Shown: in pieces, positions 17,651 through 26,601 of the stretch | Layout of the letters: the number at the start of each line of letters is the position of its first letter | How positions within the stretch are numbered: position 1 is the first letter of the stretch | Source of the DNA: Sporolactobacillus pectinivorans | GTDB taxonomy: Bacteria; Bacillota; Bacilli; Bacillales; Sporolactobacillaceae | Direction: 5' to 3' | DNA: 64,000 bases | Assembly (NCBI RefSeq): GCF_002802965.1 | Contig: NZ_NXGA01000001.1 | Coordinates: 1,094,744-1,158,743 of the forward strand | The notes under the pieces: model-generated | What the model was told of the DNA's origin: nothing | Seen by the model: the letters and a program-made list of their open reading frames with translations, nothing else | Database searches by the model: none | Translations under genes and position numbers: made by a program

Positions 17651-19681
17651 ATGGGACTGGAAGAACGCGAAATGATCAAGCATATTCTGGCACAAAATAA
17701 CCCCAGCTTAAACGAGATTGAGAACAATTTATCGAAGAGCAAGGATGAGATCGTCCAAATCATTCATTCCATTAATACGATTCTCCCTCATGAATCTATC
17801 GAAGTGGTGGACGGTGATTTAAGCATCTCGGATAAATGTGCAGATGAGTTGTACGGTTTGCTTATCGGGGAGCATAATCTGAACTCCTATGATCGTGATG
17901 TTGAGCTGAGAAAATGCTTGATTGAAGTCGAGCTCATGGTCCATCAGAGTGTCAACTCCCTGCAAACACTGTCTGAACAGTTTTATGTCAGCAGAAACAC
18001 GATGTTCGCTGATATTAAACAACTAAAGGAGGAATTGAAAGCCCTTCAACTGGGTGTGAACTATTCTCGGAGAACCGGGTATCAGATTAAAGGTCCGGAG
18101 TATCTTCTCAGAAACCAACTCGTTCATGTGACCCGGAATTTGTTAAAGACAGCCTACGGAAAGTCCTGTCTGGCCCGATTAAATTTTATCGACCGGAAAG
18201 ATGTCACGAAGTTAAAAGACAAATTGGCACTCATTGAAGAAAAAACACAGATTCGTTTAACAGATGAACAGGTTGAAGATCTTCCTTATGTGTTGGCTAT
18301 TCTGATGGAGCGGATACGCAGCTATCCCGAGCCGTGGAATTTTAAAATTGAGAAGTATGATATCAGGAATACTTTAGAATTTCCTGTTATCAAAGAAGAG
18401 CTCAGTGATTTCTCTTACCTGAAAGAAATCGACGTACTCTACTTTTCTTTGCACATCCTGTCATCTAACAGAATCGAATCCGCACTGGACTTTTCAAACA
18501 GTGAGGAGATCAGATTGGCCGTGAATCTATTTGTTGACACACTGAAACGTAAACTTGCCGTTAAATTTATTAAAGAAACTGATTTTAAAGAAAAAATTTT
18601 ATTACACATCCAGCCGGCAATTTTCAGGAATATTCTTGGATTCCGAGTAAACAATCCTTTGACAAACAGGTTTATGAGCGAACATTATGACATTTTCATG
18701 ACCGTAGCAGATGCGGCAGCTCCGTTCGAACAAATTATTGGCCATGAACTATCGGATGAAGAAATCGCTTATTTGTCAATGATCGTGCTTGGCTGGCTCT
18801 ACCAGTCGGAAGAGGAAAATGGCGCAACTTATTTCAAGGCTGTCGTTCTCTGCCCCAATGGCACATCAGTTTCAAAATTATTATTGGAGAATTTGAAAGA
18901 TATGTTCCCGCAGATAGAATTTGTCGGTGCATTTTCTTTCAGGCAATTCGAAAAAACAGATATGGCTCTGGACTTTATTTTCACAACAATACCGATTCAA
19001 AACCGTGCGACAACGATTATTGTTCCTCCGTTCCTTGAACCTGAGAGCAGAAGGGAGCTAAGGGCCACAGTATCGAAATTGTTAAAAAGGGATCCCGGCA
19101 AGCAGGCAAAAAGCATCATCTCAGCCATCAAGAATCTGATTCCTGAGGATAAAATTGATTTAGTCGAAAGCAAATTAAAAACTTTTTTCGATGATAAAAG
19201 CGAATCTGATATTAAAAACAATAAAGCTGAAAAAATGTGGCTCAGGGAAGAAAATATTTCATTAATCGACGATTATATCACTTGGCAGAATTGTGTTGCT
19301 GTTGCTTTTACCCCTTTATTTAGCAGAAAAACGGTTAATGACGATTATGTCGACCGAACCAAGAGAATCTTTTACAAAAATTACAACCACATGCTGATCG
19401 GCCCTAAAATTTATTTGCCGCATGCCGAACCGACGGATGACACGGGGCGTGCCGATATTCAGATTACAATCTTTAAACATGCTGTTATTAATCCGGAAGG
19501 TATCCCATTTAACGTCATAGTAGGCTTGGTCCCCTCCAGATTGAATAATCATGTGCCACTTCTGCTCAAACTGAATGATTTCTTCTTAAAAAAAGAATCG
19601 AGTATTAAAATGATACACGCCGAAACGGCAAAAACAGTGCTGGAGCTTATTGAAGGAGGTGAGTGCGTTGGTCGCGATTAA
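17651..19681 (+). CDS. PRD-domain PTS transcriptional regulator (BglG/MtlR-type activator)
   Basis: A 676-residue modular regulator for a PTS operon. The order is two N-terminal helix-turn-helix segments (second one near 100-120, SEQFYVSRNTMFADIKQL), two PTS regulation domains (about 190-400), an EIIB(Gat)-like domain starting VVLCPNGTSVSKLLLENL with its cysteine near 400, and a C-terminal EIIA-like domain with phospho-histidine in LPHAEPTDD. Phosphorylation of PRDs by HPr and the EIIB-like domain by the cognate PTS normally sets activity. The galactitol-type PTS genes follow at once, so it probably activates them. The ATG follows AGGGGGGC. Confidence 0.88.
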   Translation: MGLEEREMIKHILAQNNPSLNEIENNLSKSKDEIVQIIHSINTILPHESIEVVDGDLSISDKCADELYGLLIGEHNLNSYDRDVELRKCLIEVELMVHQSVNSLQTLSEQFYVSRNTMFADIKQLKEELKALQLGVNYSRRTGYQIKGPEYLLRNQLVHVTRNLLKTAYGKSCLARLNFIDRKDVTKLKDKLALIEEKTQIRLTDEQVEDLPYVLAILMERIRSYPEPWNFKIEKYDIRNTLEFPVIKEELSDFSYLKEIDVLYFSLHILSSNRIESALDFSNSEEIRLAVNLFVDTLKRKLAVKFIKETDFKEKILLHIQPAIFRNILGFRVNNPLTNRFMSEHYDIFMTVADAAAPFEQIIGHELSDEEIAYLSMIVLGWLYQSEEENGATYFKAVVLCPNGTSVSKLLLENLKDMFPQIEFVGAFSFRQFEKTDMALDFIFTTIPIQNRATTIIVPPFLEPESRRELRATVSKLLKRDPGKQAKSIISAIKNLIPEDKIDLVESKLKTFFDDKSESDIKNNKAEKMWLREENISLIDDYITWQNCVAVAFTPLFSRKTVNDDYVDRTKRIFYKNYNHMLIGPKIYLPHAEPTDDTGRADIQITIFKHAVINPEGIPFNVIVGLVPSRLNNHVPLLLKLNDFFLKKESSIKMIHAETAKTVLELIEGGECVGRD

Positions 19682-19770
19682 CTTTGAGAGAAACAGTTTC
19701 CCTTGACACAGTTGCTATTCCATGTGTGATGTTTATTAAATGAGTAAAAAAATAAAAGGGAGCGATCAAA

Positions 19771-20430
19771 TTGCTGGAACATTTGAAAAAAGATGTGTGT
19801 GAGATTTCTAAAAAGGCGCAGCGTGAAGGGTTGTGCAAACACAAATCGGGCAACTTCAGCGCACGGGATCCCAAAAGCGGTCTGTTTGTTTTTACACCGT
19901 CAGGCGTGGATCGTGAATTATTAACCCCACGGGATCTGGTCGTCGTTGATAAAAATGTCCATGTAATTGAAAACTTATCTAACCTGAAGCCGACAAGTGA
20001 ACTGTTGATGCATCTCAGAGTATACGAAGAACGTCCTGATGTGCATGCGGTGGTGCACACCCATTCAATGTACGCCACATCGTTCGCTGTCCTAAGCAAG
20101 ACCATTCCGGCGATCGTCTACGAATTGCAGGCATTGGGGGCTAAAAGGGGCTATGTTCCTGTTGCTCCGTATGGTCGCCCGGGGACCTATGAACTTGCCG
20201 ATCATGTTGCCGAGACGCTGAAAGATTCAGATGTGGCGCTGATGGAGAAACACGGGAGTATCGGCGCCGGCAAGGACATCTATGACGCGTACCTCAAAGT
20301 AAATTATCTCGAAGAACTGGCTCAGATGTATTACAACGTCCTGACGGTAAGAGGCGGACAGGAACCGGATGTGCTGCCGAAATCGGAAATTGCGGAATGG
20401 GCCTATCCGAAAGAAGTCATTTTTTCGTAA
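19771..20430 (+). CDS. Class II (zinc) aldolase, fuculose-1-phosphate aldolase type
   Basis: A 219-residue class II aldolase/epimerase of the FucA/AraD family, which splits a sugar-1-phosphate into DHAP and an aldehyde. The FucA zinc and catalytic residues align: E77 in PTSELLMHL, H96 and H98 in HTHSMY, and H161 in EKHGSI (E73, H92, H94, H155 in E. coli FucA). The start is TTG, eight bases after AAAAGGGAG. Placed between the PRD regulator and the PTS genes, it is expected to process the imported phosphorylated sugar or polyol. The exact substrate cannot be read; fuculose-P, rhamnulose-P and ribulose-P are all possible. Confidence 0.85.
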   Translation: MLEHLKKDVCEISKKAQREGLCKHKSGNFSARDPKSGLFVFTPSGVDRELLTPRDLVVVDKNVHVIENLSNLKPTSELLMHLRVYEERPDVHAVVHTHSMYATSFAVLSKTIPAIVYELQALGAKRGYVPVAPYGRPGTYELADHVAETLKDSDVALMEKHGSIGAGKDIYDAYLKVNYLEELAQMYYNVLTVRGGQEPDVLPKSEIAEWAYPKEVIFS

Positions 20431-20435
20431 ACAAA

Positions 20436-20449
20436 TGAAAACGTTTACA
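20436..20449 (+). promoter_or_regulatory. Perfect cre site (CcpA)
   Basis: TGAAAACGTTTACA fits the cre consensus TGWNANCGNTNWCA at every position. It lies between the aldolase stop and the EIIA gene, so catabolite repression could act there as a roadblock or at an internal promoter. Confidence 0.8.
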
Positions 20450-20485
20450 ATAAAAAACAACACCAATTTGAGGGGGGGATAAAAA

Positions 20486-20995
20486 ATGACCAATGAGGAT
20501 TCTCAGGAATTTGAAGTTTTTTTTAAGCAGAATTTGGTTTTCCGCGATGTTGAATATCCCGATGTGTCAACTTTTTTCAGAAGAATTGCGGATCTTCTGG
20601 AAGCAAAAGGGTATGTGCAGCCGACCTTTTATCAAGCGATTGCCGAGCGGGAAGCAAATTACCCGACAGGCCTTCAAACTGCTTCTGTCGGTGTGGCCAT
20701 CCCGCATGCGGATCCGGTAAATTTAAAAAAACCGTTTATTTCAGTAGTCCGTCCCAAAGATCCAATTGAATTTTCGCCGATGGGAGGCTCTCAGAATGAC
20801 CCCAAAGTCAAAGCTTCAATTATCTTTGTGCTTGGGGTCACACGGGATGGCCTTCAGGTGAAAGTGCTTCAGAAACTGATGGCTATGCTTTCGGATGAGC
20901 GTTTGACAAAGGCTTTGCTTCACGCCGAAAGTGACAGGAGAATACTTGAGATTATTGAAAGATTTTTTATCGACACAAAGGCGTCAGTCAGCTGA
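20486..20995 (+). CDS. PTS EIIA component, galactitol/fructose type
   Basis: A 169-residue EIIA of the PTS_EIIA_2 class, which passes phosphate from HPr to EIIB. The phosphorylated histidine is H74 in VAIPHADP. GAGGGGGG precedes the ATG. EIIB and EIIC follow as separate genes, the order seen in gatABC operons. It lies directly downstream of a perfect cre site. Confidence 0.88.
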   Translation: MTNEDSQEFEVFFKQNLVFRDVEYPDVSTFFRRIADLLEAKGYVQPTFYQAIAEREANYPTGLQTASVGVAIPHADPVNLKKPFISVVRPKDPIEFSPMGGSQNDPKVKASIIFVLGVTRDGLQVKVLQKLMAMLSDERLTKALLHAESDRRILEIIERFFIDTKASVS

Positions 20996-21025
20996 TAAAA
21001 CTAAAAATAGAAAGGAAGTATTATC

Positions 21026-21325
21026 ATGGCAAAGATAATTGTAGCTTGCGGTTCAGGAGTGGCTACCTCTCAGACAGTGGCATCGAAGATTAACAAATTG
21101 CTCAGTGAAAAAAAGATAAAATCAGCGGTTGAGGCTGTCGATATTAAATCACTGGATAAGTTTATCAAGGATGCGGATGTCTATGTGTCGATCGTAAGAA
21201 CTAAGAAGGATTACCACATTCCTGTAATTAACGGCATCGCATTTTTAACAGGCATGGGGCAGGATAAAGAATTTGAAAAATTAGTCGATGCCATCAAAAA
21301 AGCTGACGCGCACAAAGTCAGATAA
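21026..21325 (+). CDS. PTS EIIB component, galactitol type
   Basis: A 99-residue EIIB(Gat). The phospho-cysteine is C8 in ACGSGVATSQTVASKI, the usual CGSGxATS loop. AGAAAGGAAG precedes the ATG. It would transfer phosphate from the preceding EIIA to the sugar bound by the following EIIC. The 117 bp between this gene and EIIC contain no gene. Confidence 0.9.
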   Translation: MAKIIVACGSGVATSQTVASKINKLLSEKKIKSAVEAVDIKSLDKFIKDADVYVSIVRTKKDYHIPVINGIAFLTGMGQDKEFEKLVDAIKKADAHKVR

Positions 21326-21442
21326 GGCGAGGGATCATGTCTTCCCCGGTACTGAAGTATCCTCGAGGTTCAGCTGGATCGTGTCGAAGAGATTCAACAT
21401 AGAATTGCAGCGTTTCATATCAAAAAAATGGAGGGGAAAACA

Positions 21443-22811
21443 ATGCAAGTGTTAAAGGAAGTCGTCAACTATGTGCTCAATCTTGGCGCACCCGTATTCG
21501 TCCCACTGATTATGCTGGTTGTCGGATTGGTCGCGCGGATGAAATTCAAAGACGCATTTTCTGCGGCTCTGACACTGGGAATTGCATTTACAGGGATGAC
21601 GCTTGTGATTAACTTCATGACCGGCGCAATCAGCCCGGCTGCTCAGGCACTTTCTCAACGAACGGGCATTACCTTAACTGCTGTCGACGGCGGCTGGCCG
21701 GGTATGGCGGCCATTTCATGGGCCTGGCCTTACGCATTTTTAATGTTTCCGCTGCAAATTGTCATTAATATCGTTATGCTGATTTTCAACTGGACAAAAA
21801 CGCTCAACGTGGACATGTGGAACGTCTGGGCAAAAATTTTTACAGCCGTAATGGTCGCTTATATTTCAAACAACCTGATCCTCGGTTTTGTAGCTGCGGC
21901 CATTCAGATTGTTCTTGAACTTAAGGCGGGTGATATTTGGGGACCGCGCGTTGAAAAACTGACTGGTATTCCCGGTGTTACCGTTCCGCACCATATCACT
22001 CTGCTAGCCAATATTCTGCATCCTCTTGAAATTGTCATGAACAAAACACCCTTACTGGGCAAAAAAATTGACTCAGACTTTCTGAAAGAGAAAATCGGCA
22101 TCTTCGGTGAGAATGAAGTCATGGGGGCGATCATCGGTCTCTTGCTTGGTTTTGCTGCCGGATACAGCATTTCCAACTCGCTGACTCTGGCCGTCAAGGC
22201 AGCCGCGGCGCTGGTGCTGTTCCCGATGATTTCGAAGCTATTCTCTCAGGCACTGTCTCCGATTTCAGAAGGCGTTTCTGAATTCATGAGAAACAAGTTC
22301 AAAGATAAGGAAGTCTATATCGGGCTTGACTGGCCGATTCTGGCGGGACGCAGCGAACTATGGGTAGCTGTAATCATTACGATTCCGATTTTACTGATTT
22401 TCTCAATCATCTTGCCGGGCAATGCCGTTCTTCCGTTTGCAGGTATTATCAACCTGTCGTTTGTTGTCGCAGCTCTCCTGCTGACGAATGCGAACATTAT
22501 TCACATGATTGTTATGGGGCTGATTACTTCACCGCTGTTCCTGTATGCCGCAACTTACTTCGCCCCATATATCACGCGGCTTGGACGATCGGTCGGCACC
22601 GTTTCCATCCCCCATGGCATGATGCTCAGCTGGAGCACCTTTGAATCTCCTGATCTTCGCTTCCCTGGCCCAATCCGCCAGCTGGAATATCTGGGCGATT
22701 CTGGGGCTGGCAGGCTGGTTCGGAATGTTCTACTGGATGTATAAAGATATTAACAACCAGAATGAAAAAGAGGCTGCAGCAGAACCTGTTGAGGAAAGTG
22801 ATGCGTCATGA
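21443..22811 (+). pseudogene. PTS EIIC component, galactitol type, with 1-nt frameshift
   Basis: The sugar-translocating membrane subunit of the Gat-type PTS, with about ten hydrophobic helices. The frame is intact from the ATG at 21443 (GGAGGGG upstream) to FESPDLRF, then switches to non-hydrophobic sequence and stops at 22744. Removing one C from the CCC at 22663-22665 restores LAQSASWNIWAILGLAGW..YWMYKDI, a proper last helix and acidic tail. That frame ends at a TGA (22809-22811) overlapping the next ATG as ATGA. The restored protein has 455 residues. The shift could be a recent mutation, phase variation or a sequence error; as written the last helix is lost. Confidence 0.8.
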
Positions 22812-23032
22812 CCCGCAAAATATTTTGGATGAGCATGCTGATTCTCGCAACGGCACTTTTCATTGCAACCCTTTTCTCTAATAATATGATTCTGCTGCTC
22901 ATCAGTCTGGTTCTGGCTCTGTTCGTTCGCATTGGCGGTAACAAAGTCCTGTTCAAAAATTTTTATAAAAAGAGACTGGAAAAGGTAAAACGGCTGAGAG
23001 GCCTGTCAGTAAATAAGGAGGCTGACAAATAG
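22808..23032 (+). CDS. Small two-helix membrane protein, PTS operon
   Basis: A 74-residue protein with two hydrophobic segments (residues 6-22 and 27-42) and a strongly basic C-terminus (KNFYKKRLEKVKRLRG). I do not recognise a family. Its ATG overlaps the restored EIIC stop as ATGA, so it was translationally coupled to EIIC and probably associates with it. If the EIIC frameshift is real, coupling is broken because ribosomes stop about 65 nt earlier. Confidence 0.65.
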   Translation: MTRKIFWMSMLILATALFIATLFSNNMILLLISLVLALFVRIGGNKVLFKNFYKKRLEKVKRLRGLSVNKEADK

Positions 23033-23346
23033 CTGAAATATTTTTCGATGAGTTATTTCCGCATCATTTGGAAAGGATTCATAATACTTCAAGTCCACTG
23101 GATGAGAGAAGAATTGCAGCATCCTGCCTTATCTCTTTTGGATGCATTGACATTATAGTTGTTTCAGAACGAAGCCATGAGAAGCCCTGAACTGGCCAGT
23201 AACGGATTGGATGGGGACAATAACCTAACGGAATGAGACATAATCTTACCCGAATCGGGCACAACTCAGTTTAATCCGGACAAAACGAGAAAACATCGGC
23301 TCCACTATCACCAGGAAGGGAGTAAGGAATAAAATAAAAGCGAATA
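23033..23346 (+). other. Gene-free stretch after the PTS operon
   Basis: A short open stretch follows in frame (about 50 codons, with SSPLDERRIAASCLISFGCI) but has no start or ribosome binding site and matches nothing I recognise. It may be a decayed gene end. No strong terminator for the PTS operon is seen here. Confidence 0.3.
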
Positions 23347-23375
23347 TTGACAAAGAATAGTTATCATGTTTTAAT
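23347..23375 (+). promoter_or_regulatory. Sigma-A-type promoter for the structured RNA
   Basis: TTGACA (23347-23352), 17 bp, TTTAAT (23370-23375). The -35 is perfect and the -10 has five of six bases. Expected start near 23382. Confidence 0.65.
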
Positions 23376-23381
23376 TGTCAT

Positions 23382-23653
23382 TAATCCTCTCGGAAGGGAA
23401 AATGACCGATGAAACACTGGCAAATGGCTCAATCATACTATTATAGCTTTTATTACTTTAGGTAGCGTTCGTATCCGGCCCTGGATACGGACGGAAACTT
23501 TCGTTTGTATCTAGAGTTGGAAAGCTATAATGGCCTGACCAACTAGGTATGAGATAATAAATCTAATTGGCTGCCATTACAATCCAGATTGCGCAATTCT
23601 TTATTTAACGATAGCAACCAGTCAGATTTAATGATCTGACTGGTTATTTTTTT
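23382..23653 (+). ncRNA. Structured leader/small RNA ending in a terminator, upstream of the aro operon
   Basis: About 270 nt with extensive pairing. P1: TTATAGCTTT (23441-23450) with AAAGCTATAA (23521-23530). P2: ACTTTAG (23455-23461) with CTAGAGT (23511-23517). P3: an 11-bp stem, 23466-23476 with 23483-23493, capped by GGCCCT. P4: AAAC/GTTT (23495-23506). P5: ATGGC (23530-23534) with GCCAT (23573-23577), enclosing CCAACTAG/CTAATTGG (23539-23570). The P3 loop GGCC can pair with GGCC at 23532-23535, a possible pseudoknot. A strong terminator follows: 23616-23627 with 23634-23645, then seven T. It resembles a riboswitch expression platform or a free small RNA; no known class matched. Confidence 0.6.
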
Positions 23654-23664
23654 AATCATTTTTT

Positions 23665-23821
23665 TAGCTTTATTAAACTTGTCTTTTGCTTTTCGCTCCA
23701 TGCGCTTGCTGATCCGTAAGCCTCTGTGTACGGGGTCGCGCTTGGCTCGCTGTTCCGCAGGAGTCTCGCACCATCCGCTATCGACAAAGGAGCAACATCA
23801 ACATCGAGCTTTAACATAGCC
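23665..23821 (-). repeat. Bacillaceae-type intergenic repeat, copy 2 (inverted, diverged)
   Basis: Read on the minus strand it begins GGCTATGTTAAAGCTCGATG, contains GCGAGACTCCTGCGG and GGATCAG, and ends TTTAATAAAGC, matching the copy at 1196-1378 along its length but with more substitutions. It lies between the RNA terminator and the MFS gene start. Confidence 0.75.
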
Positions 23822-23847
23822 ATATTTTAAAAAGGGGAGTAGAAAGG

Positions 23848-25314
23848 ATGACAAAATCAAACAGGATCAGGCTAAGTTTCGTTTTATATCTGAATTATTT
23901 TGTTCATGGAATGGGATTATTAATCCTGACTCAAAATATGAAGGCTTTAGGCAATGTCTGGGGGACGCCATTAGCAACTGTTTCTTATGTAATTTCCGGT
24001 GTCGGGATTGGCCGGCTGCTGGCATACTATCTGCTTGGCAGTCTGTCAGACAGATACGGTCGAAAAAGTTTTGTATACGTGGGGATGCTGAGTTACCTGA
24101 TCTTTTTTATTGGTATCATTCTAACTAAGGATTTCAGAGTAGCGTACTTATTAGCCATTTTGGCAGGGGTAGCCAATTCAGCACTTGATTCCGGCACGTA
24201 TCCGACATTTCTGGAAATGAGCAGGGAAAATGGGGCGGCCAATATCCTGATTAAAGCCGCGATGTCCATTGGAGAATTTGTGCTGCCAATTTTCGTTGGT
24301 CTCAATGAAAATTTAGGCGGTTGGTATGGTTCAATCTTTATTATTGCCAGTGCAGTTTTGCTGATTAATTTTTTGCTGCTCAGTCGGACACAATTTCCCA
24401 AGCAAACGAGTTACGAAAAGCAAATCAGTCACCGTCTGATGAGTGGGAGTAAAATTTCAGGATCACGGATCAGTTTAATAGCCATCCTATCCGTTTATGG
24501 TTATACTTCCATGGCACTTATGATTCTTTATACTCAGTGGATCACTCTTTATGGAACGGATATTTTACACATGAATAACATGGAAGCTCACTTTCTGTTA
24601 TCGCTCTACAGCATCGGTTCTATTGTTGGGGTACTGTTGATTTTCTTTATACTTAATCGTTCACTGATTAATGAAGTTAAATTAATCGTTGGTCTGAACA
24701 GTCTATCGTTATTCGTACTTCTAATCATTTGCTTTTCAGCCAACCATTTATTGATCAGCATTTGTTCATTTGTCTTTGGTATCACGGCTGCCGGCGGAAT
24801 CATGCAAGTTGGTCTGAATATTTTTATTTCTCTATTTCCGCAGGCCAAGGGCCGTGTTACAGGAATCTATTTCTCATTCGGCAGCATTGCATCATTCACT
24901 GTACCGATTATTACCGGCAGGCTGTCTGAAATAAGTACAGCAACTGCACTGCGTGCCGACATTATCGTTGCTCTTGTTTCATTTGTTATATGGGCTATCG
25001 GCCAAAGATTAATGGCCGCTTCCACTGAGCCTTCAGGCTGCCAGAAAGAACGTAATCAGATTAATTTTATTGACTACTGGATCCTTAAATTACTGCAATG
25101 GCGTTTCAAATTAATCAGAACCATCGGTATTAAAAAAATGAACCAGAACGGCTCGATTTTTGATCCGGAACGTGAAAAACAGATTATGACAAAGATTGAC
25201 CGCCAGATTGCGGATGCCGAGAACGTGAGTTATTACCAGGCTATTTACCAGACCATTTTAGCGAGTTCGAAGGAATATCAATCCCAGATACAAGAGAAAG
25301 GAAGAATCAGATGA
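23848..25314 (+). CDS. MFS transporter fused to an AroQ chorismate mutase domain
   Basis: A 488-residue fusion. Residues 1-390 are a 12-helix major facilitator (motif A GSLSDRYGRKSF; ALDSGTYPTF), clearly paralogous to the MFS genes at 48399 and 49665. Residues about 400-480 are a type II chorismate mutase. All E. coli PheA-CM catalytic positions align by spacing: R402 (R11), R419 (R28), K430 (K39), D439 (D48), R442 (R51), E443 (E52), S474 (S84), Q478 (Q88). The mutase makes prephenate from chorismate in the cytosol; the MFS part may carry shikimate or a related aromatic precursor. No other chorismate mutase is in the operon, so this domain probably serves tyrA. GGGGAG precedes the ATG; the stop overlaps aroC. 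Confidence 0.88.
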   Translation: MTKSNRIRLSFVLYLNYFVHGMGLLILTQNMKALGNVWGTPLATVSYVISGVGIGRLLAYYLLGSLSDRYGRKSFVYVGMLSYLIFFIGIILTKDFRVAYLLAILAGVANSALDSGTYPTFLEMSRENGAANILIKAAMSIGEFVLPIFVGLNENLGGWYGSIFIIASAVLLINFLLLSRTQFPKQTSYEKQISHRLMSGSKISGSRISLIAILSVYGYTSMALMILYTQWITLYGTDILHMNNMEAHFLLSLYSIGSIVGVLLIFFILNRSLINEVKLIVGLNSLSLFVLLIICFSANHLLISICSFVFGITAAGGIMQVGLNIFISLFPQAKGRVTGIYFSFGSIASFTVPIITGRLSEISTATALRADIIVALVSFVIWAIGQRLMAASTEPSGCQKERNQINFIDYWILKLLQWRFKLIRTIGIKKMNQNGSIFDPEREKQIMTKIDRQIADAENVSYYQAIYQTILASSKEYQSQIQEKGRIR

Positions 25315-26477
25315 TTTACTTAACTGCAGGAGAATCACATGGACCGGAATTAACCGGGCTAATTGAAGGCTTTCCGGCCGGATTGAAATTATCGGTTGAT
25401 CAAATAAATCACAAATTGAGAGAAAGACAAAGTGGTTATGGCCGCGGCTATCGCCAAAAAATTGAAAAAGATCAGGTAAAAATTACTTCCGGTGTGCGCC
25501 ATGGTATCACTCTGGGATCCCCAATCACTTTACGGATTACAAACCTGGATCACGCTCACTGGAGTGAAATTATGGATCCTGTCAATGAACCTGATCAGGA
25601 AAATATTTTACGGCAAGTAAAGAATCCACGCCCGGGTCACGCTGATCTAGTTGGTGGCATGAAATATGGTCACCGGGATTTGCGCAATGTATTGGAACGT
25701 TCATCAGCACGCGAAACGGCTATGCGGGTAGCCATTGGTGCTGTTTGTATTCAGCTGCTGAATCAGCTGGGTATTCAAATTGCCGGATATGTACAAAAAG
25801 TAGGATCCATTGATGCTGATGCCGATCGATTATTATCACCCGGCCGGATTGAAGAGAAAATCAGCCAAAATGATTTGCGGATTGTTGAACAAGATAAAGT
25901 CCAGCCCATCCATGAGTTAATTGATCAGACGAAAAAGGACGGAGATACTTTAGGAGGCATCGTTCGGGTCGTTGTGCAAAATGTACCTGCCGGCCTGGGA
26001 AGCTATGTCAGTTGGAATGAAAAACTGGACGCCAGAATTGCAGCTGCTGTAGTAGGGGTCAACGCTTTTAAAGGTGTTGAATTTGGCGATGGTTTTAGTA
26101 TGAGCGCCAAACCTGGCAGTCAGGTGATGGATCAAATCTACTGGGATCAGGATAAAGGCTGGTATCGCGGCAGCGACCATCTTGGTGGATTTGAAGGCGG
26201 CATGACTAATGGCATGCCAATCATTGTAAATGCTGCCATGAAGCCGATTCCCACTCTCTATAAACCATTACACAGTGTCGCTATTGACACGAAAAAAGAG
26301 CATAAAGCGAGCGTGGAACGTTCAGACGTTACAGCTATTGTTCCGGCTTCACTAGTGATTGAAGCTGTTGTTGCGATCGAACTGTGCCAGGCTATTTTAG
26401 ATACTTTCGATAGCAGCAGCATGGAACGTTTGAAGAAACAATATCGCGATTATTGTAAAGAGATTAAAAACTATTAG
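25311..26477 (+). CDS. aroC: Chorismate synthase
   Basis: AroC converts EPSP to chorismate with reduced FMN. At 388 residues it is full length. Family signatures are present: GESHGPELTGLIEGFPAG near the start, RQSGYGRGYRQKIEKD, SGVRHGITLGSPI, the long motif RPGHADLVGGMKYGHRDLRN, ERSSARETAMRVAIG, and GFEGGMTNGMPI. The ATG overlaps the preceding stop as ATGA, so it is coupled to the transporter-mutase gene, whose domain uses AroC's product. It is followed by a 124-bp gap and the BacA-like gene. Confidence 0.96.
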   Translation: MIYLTAGESHGPELTGLIEGFPAGLKLSVDQINHKLRERQSGYGRGYRQKIEKDQVKITSGVRHGITLGSPITLRITNLDHAHWSEIMDPVNEPDQENILRQVKNPRPGHADLVGGMKYGHRDLRNVLERSSARETAMRVAIGAVCIQLLNQLGIQIAGYVQKVGSIDADADRLLSPGRIEEKISQNDLRIVEQDKVQPIHELIDQTKKDGDTLGGIVRVVVQNVPAGLGSYVSWNEKLDARIAAAVVGVNAFKGVEFGDGFSMSAKPGSQVMDQIYWDQDKGWYRGSDHLGGFEGGMTNGMPIIVNAAMKPIPTLYKPLHSVAIDTKKEHKASVERSDVTAIVPASLVIEAVVAIELCQAILDTFDSSSMERLKKQYRDYCKEIKNY

Positions 26478-26601
26478 AAGGTGTTCAAAAGGTCAGCAAA
26501 TGATAAGCGGTGGTGAATCTCTTCATTGGCTGAAGCAGAGAAGGATCCCCCGGCCATTTTTCCCGGACTATCCGAACATCTCCTATTAAGGAGGCCTGTC
26601 C

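Noticed and set aside
23382..23653. T-box leader for an aromatic tRNA
   Set aside because: No AGGGTGGNACCGCG T-box sequence or specifier-loop arrangement is present.
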